Positions 8,916 to 17,300 of a DNA stretch of 64,000 nt are shown here, one piece after another; within the stretch, counting starts at the first letter, position 1; each line of letters opens with the position of its first letter. Source of the stretch: Paenibacillus cellulositrophicus (GTDB lineage Bacteria; Bacillota; Bacilli; Paenibacillales; Paenibacillaceae); assembly GCF_009363095.1 (NCBI RefSeq), contig NZ_CP045295.1:6463963-6527962 (forward strand), given 5' to 3'. The translations under genes were made by a program, and so were the position numbers. The notes under the pieces were generated by a model that saw nothing but the letters and a program-made list of their open reading frames with translations, ran no database searches and was not told where the DNA came from.

Positions 8916-9132
8916 TCGAATCCCATCTTTCCAGTTTAGTCTGCTTCGAGTAGGTGAGCTCCATCACTTACCCCCAATTATACTGTGTTTTAACACGATC
9001 ATGAATAAATCCATACAAAAGGAGCGGGATCTGCATAAGTTCTCGACATTTATTGTTTACACTGACTGTGCAATCAGAGCGATAGACGCATAAGAACAAA
9101 AATCTTAAATTAACGAAGGCGAGGATTCAAAG

Positions 9133-9285
9133 ATGAGTAATCTACCCGTAAACCGCAGTGAACCTGAAGCCCTGGATCGTACGGTGGAAGCAGCCGATCT
9201 TTCACTGCTCGCAGTTAGAACGCGTGTCGTGTACACGGCAGTGGTGAAGAACGAATCAAAAACAAAAAGGAGCTTTGACCAATGA
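9133..9285 (+). CDS. Putative 50-residue leader ORF coupled to the small membrane protein
   Basis: A 50-codon ORF (MSNLPVNRSEPEALDR...) with GCGAGGA about 8 nt before its ATG. Its stop TGA overlaps the ATG of the next gene (ATGA at 9282-9285), the layout of translationally coupled genes. The peptide is hydrophilic with no recognised motif and may be a real small protein or only a coupling leader. The overlap and ribosome binding site are visible. Function is unknown, and conservation cannot be judged here. Confidence 0.45.
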   Translation: MSNLPVNRSEPEALDRTVEAADLSLLAVRTRVVYTAVVKNESKTKRSFDQ

Positions 9286-9689
9286 AAATAAAGATGGTGA
9301 TGTTCGCTATATTTTGTGTTTTTCTACTTGTTCCATCAATTGCTTCCGCTGCTGCGGCCAATGGTAATGTCGGATACGGAGCAGCTACCCCTGGGCGAAT
9401 CTGGGCTTCGTTAGATGCGATGTTGGGCTTGATCGGCGCGATCCTCGGCGGGCTTTCTTTGGCTCGCTCGGCAGGTCGATTCGGTAAGGGCAGTGGGAGG
9501 CGCGGGGCCATCGTGTCCGGGGTGGTGGGGCTGATTGTCATAGTCTACGCCCTGCTGCATTTGACCATTTTTACCGGAGATTTCGGAACCGGCAGCGGGC
9601 GGGCCGGAGCCATCATTGCCATTGTAATGGGGTTGGTCGGCATCGTCCTTGCCGGGTTGACTTTGGCTCGATCTCGCCATTCGGGCTGA
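9282..9689 (+). CDS. Small membrane protein, DUF6223-like
   Basis: 135 residues. A signal-like first helix ends in ASAAAA near residue 25. Three further hydrophobic helices carry an internal repeat: GAILGGLSLARSAGRFGKGSGRRGAIV and the later GIVLAGLTLARS with FGTGSGRAGAI. The pattern recalls the DUF6223 family, but that is from memory. AAAGGAG lies about 9 nt before the ATG. It is divergent from the two-component system and may be controlled by it. A membrane location is clear; the activity is unknown. Confidence 0.75.
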   Translation: MKIKMVMFAIFCVFLLVPSIASAAAANGNVGYGAATPGRIWASLDAMLGLIGAILGGLSLARSAGRFGKGSGRRGAIVSGVVGLIVIVYALLHLTIFTGDFGTGSGRAGAIIAIVMGLVGIVLAGLTLARSRHSG

Positions 9690-9722
9690 TGCGTAATCGT
9701 TAAATACCTGATTTTGGCCGAC

Positions 9723-9745
9723 TTGGACCGCTGCAAGCGGTCCAA
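9723..9745. other. 9-bp inverted repeat without T run
   Basis: TTGGACCGC-TGCAA-GCGGTCCAA is a perfect 9-bp dyad just after the small membrane protein gene. It lacks a T tract, so it is not a typical terminator. A true terminator follows 26 bp later. Confidence 0.5.
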
Positions 9746-9770
9746 CAAATGAAATGCAATAAAGAAAAAA

Positions 9771-9803
9771 ATGCTCTCCTTATCGTATAAGGGAGCATTT
9801 TTA
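9771..9803. terminator. Bidirectional intrinsic terminator
   Basis: ATGCTCtCCTTAT and ATAAGGgAGCAT pair around CGT. T runs are found on both strands. It serves the small membrane protein gene (plus) and the esterase gene (minus). Confidence 0.85.
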
Positions 9804-9828
9804 TTAGCAAATCTTTAAACATTTGCAT

Positions 9829-10725
9829 TCAACATCTGAGATGCTGTGTGATGAACAGTGCAGCACGGTCCAGGGCTTGATCGGCTTCATCAAGCATACC
9901 TGTGAACGCCTGGAACACATGCGGGACGTCGGCGGTAACGTCAAGGATGACATCGACGCCTGCTGCACGTGCACGATCGGCTAACTGCGTGGAATCGTCA
10001 AGAAGCAGCTCATTGGTTCCGGCCTGCAGCAGGATCGGTGGGAATCCGGTAAGATCGGCGAACCTGGCGGGGCTTACGAGTTCATGATTCGGATCCTGTC
10101 CTGCGAGGTACATCTCGTCCGTCAATGCAAAGCCCTCACGGGTGAAGAACGGATCGAGCCCCGTTTTGTTACCCATACTTGCTCCGGAATGCGTCTTATC
10201 GAGCCCCGGCGAGAACGTCACGACCGCTGCTGGCATCGGCAGGCCTGCGTCCCGTGCCATCAGGCAAGTCGAGACAGCAATACCGCCGCCGGCAGAGTCG
10301 CCGGCAAACGCAATAGACGACGCCTGGGCTCCTTTGTCCAGAAGCTCACGATAGGCTGCGAGAGCATCCTCAAGAGCCGCAGGGAACGGATGTTCCGGGG
10401 CGAGGCGATAATCGAGTGAGACGGACCGGATACCGGTCTTGTCGACCAGGTTCGCGGTAAGGGACATAGCCGTGTAGGGGGAGCCCATAATATACGAGCC
10501 GCCATGGAAATAAAGAATGACTCCTGGGCGGGTATCCTGTGCAGGGTCAACGATCACACCGGGCCGATTACCAAGGGTCGTCGGTGTGGTCCGCACGCCG
10601 GCAGGTACTAACATAGTTGCCATCATGGCAGCGAAGTTCATGCGCATCTCCTCGACAGTTTGCGGCTTGGCGGGCTTAGGACGCCGCAGCATTTCATCCA
10701 ATTTGTTACGTTGTTCTCTAGACAT
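9829..10725 (-). CDS. Alpha/beta hydrolase, hormone-sensitive-lipase-type esterase
   Basis: 298 residues. The oxyanion-hole motif is FHGGSYIMG near residue 73, and the nucleophile elbow AGDSAGG puts the serine at 144. A late VPHVFQAF supplies the probable catalytic histidine. These mark the HSL (family IV) carboxylesterases, which hydrolyse short-chain esters. The start at 10725 is set by GAAGGAGA 8 nt upstream; an upstream in-frame extension has no ribosome binding site. It is divergent from the WYL regulator at 10852 with a shared dyad between them, so it is a likely regulatory target. Confidence 0.9.
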   Translation of the reverse strand: MSREQRNKLDEMLRRPKPAKPQTVEEMRMNFAAMMATMLVPAGVRTTPTTLGNRPGVIVDPAQDTRPGVILYFHGGSYIMGSPYTAMSLTANLVDKTGIRSVSLDYRLAPEHPFPAALEDALAAYRELLDKGAQASSIAFAGDSAGGGIAVSTCLMARDAGLPMPAAVVTFSPGLDKTHSGASMGNKTGLDPFFTREGFALTDEMYLAGQDPNHELVSPARFADLTGFPPILLQAGTNELLLDDSTQLADRARAAGVDVILDVTADVPHVFQAFTGMLDEADQALDRAALFITQHLRC

Positions 10726-10801
10726 ATGAATAATCTCCTTCTCTTTTTTTATATCGCTTTCTACCGTCAATCTCTCCCAACGATCCGGCGTAATCATAGT
10801 G

Positions 10802-10830
10802 TATAATATGAATGTGACAGAACTTGTCAC
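10802..10830. promoter_or_regulatory. Promoter -10 and dyad between esterase and WYL regulator
   Basis: TATAAT at 10802-10807 is a -10 for the plus-strand regulator. GTGACA-N5-TGTCAC (10814-10830) is a perfect 6-bp dyad near the expected start point. It may be an operator for the WYL protein acting on both divergent genes. Confidence 0.5.
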
Positions 10831-10851
10831 TATAATTTTTTGGGGGTGAAT

Positions 10852-11820
10852 ATGATGGGGAAGTCGAGGCGCCTGATTGAATTGATGATGGCGGTAAATC
10901 GAAAACGGAAATTCACCGTCAAAGAGCTTGCCGAAGAATTTGGTGTGTCTACCCGAACCATGCTGCGCGATTTGCAGGAGCTGAGTGGTATGGGAGTGCC
11001 TTTATACTCTCAAGTTGGTGCAGGAGGCGGATACCATGTTCTGACAGAGCGAAGCCTTCCACCGATCTCATTTACGGAAAATGAGGCATTCTCCATGTTT
11101 TTTGCTTCCCATGCCCTTCGACACTTCAGCTCGCTGCCTTTCGAGGCATCTGCAACATCCGCACTTCGAAAATTTTACAGGTATTTACCGGAAGATGTGA
11201 AAAGTCAGATCGACGAGATGCGAAACCGAATTGACTTCTTTACGCATACACGCCCAGAACGAGCTGGCTACCTTGAGTTATTGCTCCAAGCGTCCATTAG
11301 AAGGTTGCCCGTAACAATCAATTATGGAATTCGAAAGAATGGTACCCATGAAAGAACGATTCAACCCATCGGTATATATGCCCATGAGGGATATTGGTTT
11401 TGCCCGGCTTACTGCTATTTCCGAAAAGCTTTCCGATTATTCCGGGTAGATCGGATAGGGTCAGCCGTCTTGGCGGATGCCGAAGCGTCAACGCCTACAG
11501 TGGATGTTTCAGAGGTAGATTTAACGAACTGGGGGCCTCATTTCTACAACACTCTGGAAAGCGTAGATGTTAAAGTGAAACTAACGGCAAAAGGGATTGA
11601 GTTATTCCGAGAAAAGAGCTGGATTTTCCCTTGGGGAGAAGTACATCGTTCCGAGGACGGCACAGGCATACTGGAAATGGGGATCTTTCCGTCCGAAATA
11701 CCATTCTTTGCTGATTATTTTTTTTCGTTCGGTGCTGAAGCGGTCGTGCTCCAACCGGAAGAGCTGAGAGAAGCGGTCAGAACAAAGCTGGTCCGTGCTC
11801 TCGAAGAGTATAAAGTTTAA
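10852..11820 (+). CDS. YafY-type transcriptional regulator (HTH plus WYL domain)
   Basis: 322 residues from the ATG at 10852. GGGGGTG lies a few nt before it, and an adjacent ATG at 10855 is equally usable. The N-terminal helix-turn-helix reads FTVKELAEEFGVSTRTMLRD. A WYL region near 160-215 includes ERTIQPIGIYAHEGYWF and FRLFRVDRI, and a C-terminal WCX-like part follows. WYL proteins are ligand-sensing DNA-binding regulators in the cytoplasm. Its position opposite the esterase suggests local control. The ligand is unknown. Confidence 0.9.
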   Translation: MMGKSRRLIELMMAVNRKRKFTVKELAEEFGVSTRTMLRDLQELSGMGVPLYSQVGAGGGYHVLTERSLPPISFTENEAFSMFFASHALRHFSSLPFEASATSALRKFYRYLPEDVKSQIDEMRNRIDFFTHTRPERAGYLELLLQASIRRLPVTINYGIRKNGTHERTIQPIGIYAHEGYWFCPAYCYFRKAFRLFRVDRIGSAVLADAEASTPTVDVSEVDLTNWGPHFYNTLESVDVKVKLTAKGIELFREKSWIFPWGEVHRSEDGTGILEMGIFPSEIPFFADYFFSFGAEAVVLQPEELREAVRTKLVRALEEYKV

Positions 11821-11968
11821 AAACTGCCAGTCTCCCGATTTCAAGTTTATTGGTGGATCTAGATTTCTTTCGCAAGTTAGGTGCGGAGAATATTCCGCAT
11901 GTTTTCTCACCCATTGTTCCCTGTCCACGGCAATCGATAGAGGTTTGTTGGCCGACTGTGCATATGGG

Positions 11969-12002
11969 AATTGTGAGGGTTCGCCCGCAATTATAGTATA
12001 AT
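11969..12002 (+). promoter_or_regulatory. Putative promoter and dyad of the TetR gene at 12038
   Basis: TATAAT at 11997-12002 is a good -10. AATTGTG-N10-CGCAATT at 11969-11992 is a 7-bp dyad with one G-T wobble, covering the -35 region. It could be the autoregulatory site. The rest of 11821-12037 holds no gene that I can support. Confidence 0.4.
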
Positions 12003-12037
12003 AACTTATATGAATAACTGGAGAAAGGGGGAGGACC

Positions 12038-12634
12038 GTGGCAAGAACGAAGGCTTTTGATACGAATGAGATCCTGCATAAGGCTATGAACATCTTTGGG
12101 AACCGCGGCTATGAAGGCACCTCATTACCGGATTTAATCACTGGACTGGGCATTGCCCGTCAAAGTATATACGATACGTATGGAACGAAGTGGGATTTGT
12201 TTTTCGCAGCAGTCAAGCACTATATGGATCAGAAGAATCAGGAGCTGAGGAAGCATTGTGAAGGGCCTGGAACGGTGGTTGACAAGGTAGAGCTCGTCTT
12301 CACTACCGTCATTAAGGTCCTAATGGACCCCGAACAGCGCCTGCAATGCTTCATTATTAGTAGCGCGATCGAGCAGGCCCCTCATCATGAGGAGCTGGCT
12401 GCTTATTTGCAGGCGAATACCGAACTGTCGGAGCAGATCTTTTACACGATGCTGGAACATGCGGTGACAGAAGGGGAAATAAGCACAGAGGTGAACATCC
12501 GAGACCTTGCCCGTTTCCTCGTTCACGAGCGGATCGCTCTGATAACGTCAGCCAAGCTCGGAATGGATGAGCCGAAGCTGCTTGGCATCATGCAAATGGT
12601 ACTGTCCGTCTTCCGGACGATGCAAGGCAGCTAA
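12038..12634 (+). CDS. TetR/AcrR family transcriptional regulator
   Basis: 198 residues from a GTG start preceded by GGGGGAGGA. The TetR DNA-binding domain is clear: RGYEGTSLPDLITGLGIARQSIYDTYGTKWDLF, residues about 23-56. The ligand-binding C-terminal part is of the kind usually paired with oxidoreductases. It converges on the NmrA-like/SnoaL-like operon, whose promoter region has phased repeats, so it might act there, but no copy of those repeats lies before this gene. Target and ligand are open. Confidence 0.92.
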   Translation: MARTKAFDTNEILHKAMNIFGNRGYEGTSLPDLITGLGIARQSIYDTYGTKWDLFFAAVKHYMDQKNQELRKHCEGPGTVVDKVELVFTTVIKVLMDPEQRLQCFIISSAIEQAPHHEELAAYLQANTELSEQIFYTMLEHAVTEGEISTEVNIRDLARFLVHERIALITSAKLGMDEPKLLGIMQMVLSVFRTMQGS

Positions 12635-12670
12635 GCGGTAAGTCTCTTATACAAGTGAATCCCTGAACCC

Positions 12671-12722
12671 AAAAGGCTCTCCTGTGGTCATCTTAAACGA
12701 TGATCACAGGAGAGCCTTTTTT
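12671..12722. terminator. Bidirectional intrinsic terminator
   Basis: AAAAGGCTCTCCTGTG pairs with CACAGGAGAGCCTTTT, with GTCATC/GATGAT extending the stem and T/A runs on both sides. It separates the convergent tetR (12634) and NmrA-like (12724) genes. Confidence 0.9.
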
Positions 12723-12723
12723 C

Positions 12724-13614
12724 TCAAAGTGCCCTTTGGTTATCTATTGAAAACCATGTCTTGTTTAGCGAAATGAATTGTTCAAGGGAACGCGGCTCTC
12801 GCCCGGTTACACGAAGTACCGTGTCCGTAACGTGATCCTCCATTCCTTTGAGGCGGATGCCGACATCCATACCGGCCAGGTATTTGGCATAGCTTTCCGG
12901 CAAACCGGAGGCCTTATGCCGCTCTGTAAGTTGCTCTGATGTGATATGGATATGCTTGGCGTTCAGGCCGGTAACGCTGCGTATGACTTGGGCCACATCG
13001 TCATAAGTAAGGGATTCCGGGCCAGTAATGATAAGCTCCCGGTTATAGGGCTCCTTGTCGGTTAGGGCATGGAAGCCTACAGCTGCAATATCATCGGCGT
13101 CGACGAAACCTACCCTGCCGTCCCCAGCTGCAGTATAGATGCACCCGCTATGGCGCAACGAGTATCCGTGCCCGTGTCCGGCATTCGTGAAGTTCTGCAT
13201 GAAGTAGGAAGGGCGCAGTACGGCCCATTCGGGGGCGTGCTGACGAAGATAATGGTGAACGGCGCCGAAGATGGGTCCTTTTTCCGGAATCGAGGCACTG
13301 GATAACAGGACGAAGCGCTTAACTGAGGCGTCAAGTGCTCTGCGGATAAAAGGAATCATGACCTCTTCAGGGTGCATACTTGCAGGTGCAACCAAATACA
13401 CGGCATGAACGTCCTTTAGGAGGTCATCGTGGTTAGAGTCATCGAACCAGTCGAACGGGACGTGTTCACCCATTTTCTTATCCCCAGGCTTGGGTATACT
13501 GCGTCCGGCTCTTCGAATCAGGTAACCTTGACTGTCGAGCAGCTGTGCAATGCGGGAGGAGGTATTGCCCTCTCCTCCGGTTAGTAGAATGCGCGTGAAT
13601 GATTCATTATGCAT
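12724..13614 (-). CDS. NmrA-like NAD(P)-binding Rossmann protein (atypical SDR)
   Basis: 296 residues. RILLTGGEGNTSSRIA (about 8-23) is a variant of the GxxGxxG dinucleotide motif. VFLVAPAS and AVLRPSYFMQNF follow, as in NmrA/HSCARG-type atypical short-chain dehydrogenases. Such proteins are NADPH sensors, quinone oxidoreductases or sugar-nucleotide-like epimerases. The classical catalytic YxxxK is not obvious. GAAGGAGA lies 8 nt before the ATG. It lies 38 bp after the SnoaL-like gene on the same strand and is probably co-transcribed with it. Confidence 0.82.
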   Translation of the reverse strand: MHNESFTRILLTGGEGNTSSRIAQLLDSQGYLIRRAGRSIPKPGDKKMGEHVPFDWFDDSNHDDLLKDVHAVYLVAPASMHPEEVMIPFIRRALDASVKRFVLLSSASIPEKGPIFGAVHHYLRQHAPEWAVLRPSYFMQNFTNAGHGHGYSLRHSGCIYTAAGDGRVGFVDADDIAAVGFHALTDKEPYNRELIITGPESLTYDDVAQVIRSVTGLNAKHIHITSEQLTERHKASGLPESYAKYLAGMDVGIRLKGMEDHVTDTVLRVTGREPRSLEQFISLNKTWFSIDNQRAL

Positions 13615-13652
13615 ACGGTTCTCTCCTTCAGTTCTAATAATTGTCCTATATC

Positions 13653-14045
13653 TTACGCTAATGGATTCCAGTAGTCCTGATAGTGGACAATCTTTCCATC
13701 TTGAACTTCGACTACGGATATATAGCTTTGCTCATAAGGTTTGCCTGTGACCAGGTTTTTGCCGCTCGCCCCGAACTGAGCGAAGAACACCGGGGCGCCG
13801 GCCGCTACATGAATGACCGGTGAAGTGAATGAGGTGATCTCAAGCACTTTTCCTAACTTCTCCAAATACTCCAATAGCACGGTCTTTCCTTCCAGGCGTT
13901 TAGGATTAGGTTCCTGAGCATAAGGAAATTCGAAGACGATATCTTCAGCAAACAAATTGATAAATGCAGCATAATCCTTACGAATATAACGGTCTGCGAA
14001 AAGATGAATGAGCTGTTCGGCTTGCTCGTGTGACAAAGTACTCAT
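13653..14045 (-). CDS. SnoaL-like/NTF2-fold protein
   Basis: 130 residues with the compact SnoaL/NTF2 pattern: an N-terminal helix HLFADRYIRKDYAAFINLFAEDIVFEFPYA, a central strand region, and the end VVEVQDGKIVHYQDYWNPLA. The family includes small isomerases, dehydratases and ligand-binding proteins; no specific activity can be assigned. GCGAGG lies about 10 nt before the ATG. It is the first gene of a two-gene operon with the NmrA-like protein. Three phased repeats lie upstream at 14121-14187. Confidence 0.82.
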   Translation of the reverse strand: MSTLSHEQAEQLIHLFADRYIRKDYAAFINLFAEDIVFEFPYAQEPNPKRLEGKTVLLEYLEKLGKVLEITSFTSPVIHVAAGAPVFFAQFGASGKNLVTGKPYEQSYISVVEVQDGKIVHYQDYWNPLA

Positions 14046-14120
14046 TTCTGTTGCCTCGCTTTCTTGATGGAATAGGTGTTATTACATAATGATGGATGGC
14101 CTAGACTCACTATATCACTT

Positions 14121-14187
14121 TCCGGACTGAACAGTCAAATATATTCGGACTGATCGATCAAAAAATATCCGGGCTGTTCGGGCAGTT
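14121..14187. repeat. Three phased direct repeats, candidate operator
   Basis: CGGACTGAACAGTC, CGGACTGATCGATC and CGGGCTGTTCGGGC begin at 14123, 14146 and 14170. The period is 23-24 bp, about two helical turns. The first contains the perfect dyad GACTG-AA-CAGTC. They lie between the SnoaL-like operon (minus) and the giant kinase (plus). Confidence 0.55.
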
Positions 14188-14236
14188 TTTTGTACTTTCG
14201 CTAAAGTGTAATTTTTAACTTTTACCTGGCAGAAAA

Positions 14237-14265
14237 ATGACAGATTTTAATCGGCATAGTAGAAT
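14237..14265 (+). promoter_or_regulatory. Putative sigma-A promoter of the poly-HAMP kinase
   Basis: ATGACA (14237-14242), a 17-bp spacer and TAGAAT (14260-14265) make a good promoter about 65 bp before the chosen start at 14330. Confidence 0.55.
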
Positions 14266-14329
14266 AATAGAGAAATCATGTTTACCAGCAATGAACGGTG
14301 TAAAATTATGTCGAGAGAGGGATTTGACC

Positions 14330-17300
14330 ATGTCGGATCAGCATTTGAAACCGGATTCGCAAGAGAGCCAGGTTCAGTCCAAGGAACTGCTCGATGCGCT
14401 GATGGCTTTTAAAAAGGGAGATTTTACATACCGCATGCCATATGATCAGACGGGCATCGCCGGAAAAATCGCAGACACCTTTAATGAGATCATGGAAATG
14501 CAGGAGAGCCTTGTGTCCGAAATCGATACCGTTGCCAGGGTTGTCGGTAAAGAGGGCAAGCTGTCGCGCAGGTTTTCCCATAAAAATACCGGCGGGTCTT
14601 GGGAGGCGGCTGTAGAATCGTTAAACGGTCTTGTCAGTGACCTGATCCAGCCGACCAGCGAGATGGTGCGCGTGATCAACGCGGTTGCCCAGGGCGATTT
14701 GCGGCAAAAGGTGGATCTGGAGTTTGAAGGGCGGCCGCTGACCGGCGAGTTCAAAAAATCCGCCAACAACATCAACAAGATGGTTAACCAGCTGAGCAAG
14801 TTTGCTTCCGAAGTAACTCGCGTAGCCAAAGAGGTGGGGACTGAAGGCATTTTGGGCGGTCAAGCCGATGTTGAAGGCGTCTCAGGGACATGGAAGGATC
14901 TGACCGACAGCGTGAACGGCATGGCGGCTAATCTGACGAGCCAGGTGCGCAGCATCGCCGAAGTGACGACGGCAGTGGCCAAGGGCGATCTCACCAAGCA
15001 GATCACGGTCAATGCCAGCGGCGAAATTCTGGAATTGAAAAATACGATTAATACGATGGTGGAACAGCTGTCGACCTTTGCGTCCGAGGTCACCCGAATG
15101 GCCCGCGAGGTCGGCACGGAAGGAAAGCTCGGCGGGCAGGCGAACGTCAAGGGTGTGTCCGGCACGTGGAGAGATTTGACGGAGAGCGTCAACGACATGG
15201 CCACGAATTTGACGGATCAGGTCCGCAATATTGCGGTCGTTACGACAGCTGTTGCCAACGGGGATTTATCGAAAAAAATTACTGCCAACGTTCAGGGTGA
15301 AATCCTGGAACTTAAAAATACGATCAACACGATGGTGGACCAGCTGTCCATGTTCGCTTCCGAAGTGACGAAGATCGCCCGCGAAGTCGGCACCGAGGGC
15401 ATATTGGGCGGACAGGCGGAGGTCAGCGGCGTAGCAGGAACATGGCGTGACTTGACCGAAAGCGTCAACTCCATGGCCAGCAATCTGACCAACCAGGTCC
15501 GTAACATCGCCGAAGTGACGACAGCGGTGGCAAAGGGCGACCTGTCCAAGCACATCACGGTTAACGCCAAGGGTGAAATTCTCGAGCTGAAAAATACGAT
15601 CAACACGATGGTGGATCAGCTCAGCACGTTTGCGTCCGAAGTTACCCGCGTGGCCCGCGAGGTCGGAACGCTCGGCATGCTTGGCGGTCAGGCGCAGGTG
15701 AAGGGCGTGGCCGGCACGTGGCGCGATCTGACCGAGAACGTCAACTACATGGCCTCGAACCTGACGAATCAGGTGCGCAATATCGCCGTCGTGACGACGG
15801 CGGTGGCGAACGGGGACCTGTCGAAGAAGATCACCGCGGACGTTCAGGGCGAAATCCTTGAGCTGAAAAATACGATCAACACGATGGTGGATCAGCTCAG
15901 CACGTTTGCGTCCGAGGTTACCCGCGTCGCCCGCGAGGTCGGCACCGAAGGGAAGCTCGGCGGACAGGCCGAGGTCCGGGGCGTCGGCGGCACGTGGAAG
16001 GATTTGACCGAAGGCGTTAACAATATGGCCCGTAACCTGACGAATCAGGTGCGGAACATCGCCGAAGTGACGACGGCTGTAGCGAAGGGCGACTTGTCCA
16101 AGAAGATTACGGTCGACGTCAAGGGCGAACTGCTCGAGCTGAAAAACACAATGAACACGATGGTAGACCAGCTCAGCAATTTCGCGTCGGAAGTAACGCG
16201 GGTGGCCAGCGAGGTCGGAACAGAAGGCAAGCTCGGTGCCCAGGCGAACGTCAAGGATGTGTCGGGTACCTGGAAGGACCTGACCGATACGGTGAACAAC
16301 ATGACCCGCAACCTGACGATCCAGATGCGGAACATTGCCGGTGTGACCACTGCGGTCGCCAACGGGGATTTGTCCAAGAAAATTACGGTCGACGTCAGCG
16401 GCGAGCTGCTGGAGCTGAAAAATACAGTCAATACGATGGTGGACCAGCTGAACTCGTTTGCCTCCGAGGTCACGCGCGTCGCCCGCGAAGTCGGAACAGA
16501 CGGCAAGCTGGGCGGACAGGCACAGGTGAGCGGGGTCGGCGGCATCTGGAAGGATTTGACCGACAACGTTAACATTATGGCGAACAATCTGACGGATCAG
16601 GTCCGCGGTATCGCCAAGGTCGTGACCGCTGTGGCGAACGGGAACCTGAAGCAGAAGCTGAACGTGGATGCGAAGGGCGAAATTGCCGAATTGGCCGATA
16701 CGATCAACAATATGACCGAGACGCTGGATACGTTCGCCGATCAGGTCATTACCGTCGCCCGTGAGGTCGGCGCAGAAGGAAAGCTGGGCGGTCAGGCCAG
16801 CGTTCCGGGGGCCGCCGGCACCTGGCGGGATTTGACCGACAATGTCAACTATATGGCGAGCACATTGACCACGCAGGTCCGCGCAATCACCAATGTGGCC
16901 ACGGCGGTAGCCAAAGGGGATCTGTCCCGGACAATCGATGTCGCTGCGGCCGGCGAGGTTGCCGCGCTGAAGGACAATGTGAACGAAATGATCCGGAACT
17001 TGAAAGAGACGACCCGCATCAATACCGAGCAGGACTGGCTGAAGACCAATCTCGCGAAGTTTTCGAGATTGCTGCAGGGACAGCGTGACCTGTATGCCAT
17101 CAGCCGCATGATCCTGTCGGAGCTGGCGCCGCTCGTGTCGATGCAGCACGGCGTCTTCTATATCAACGAGCCGGAGAACGACGAACCGGTGCTGACGCTG
17201 TTTGCCAGCTACGCCTACCAGAACCGGAAGCATCTGTCGAACCGCTTCCATGCCGGCGAAGGGCTGGTCGGCCAGTGCCTCGTGGAGAAGCAGCGTATCC

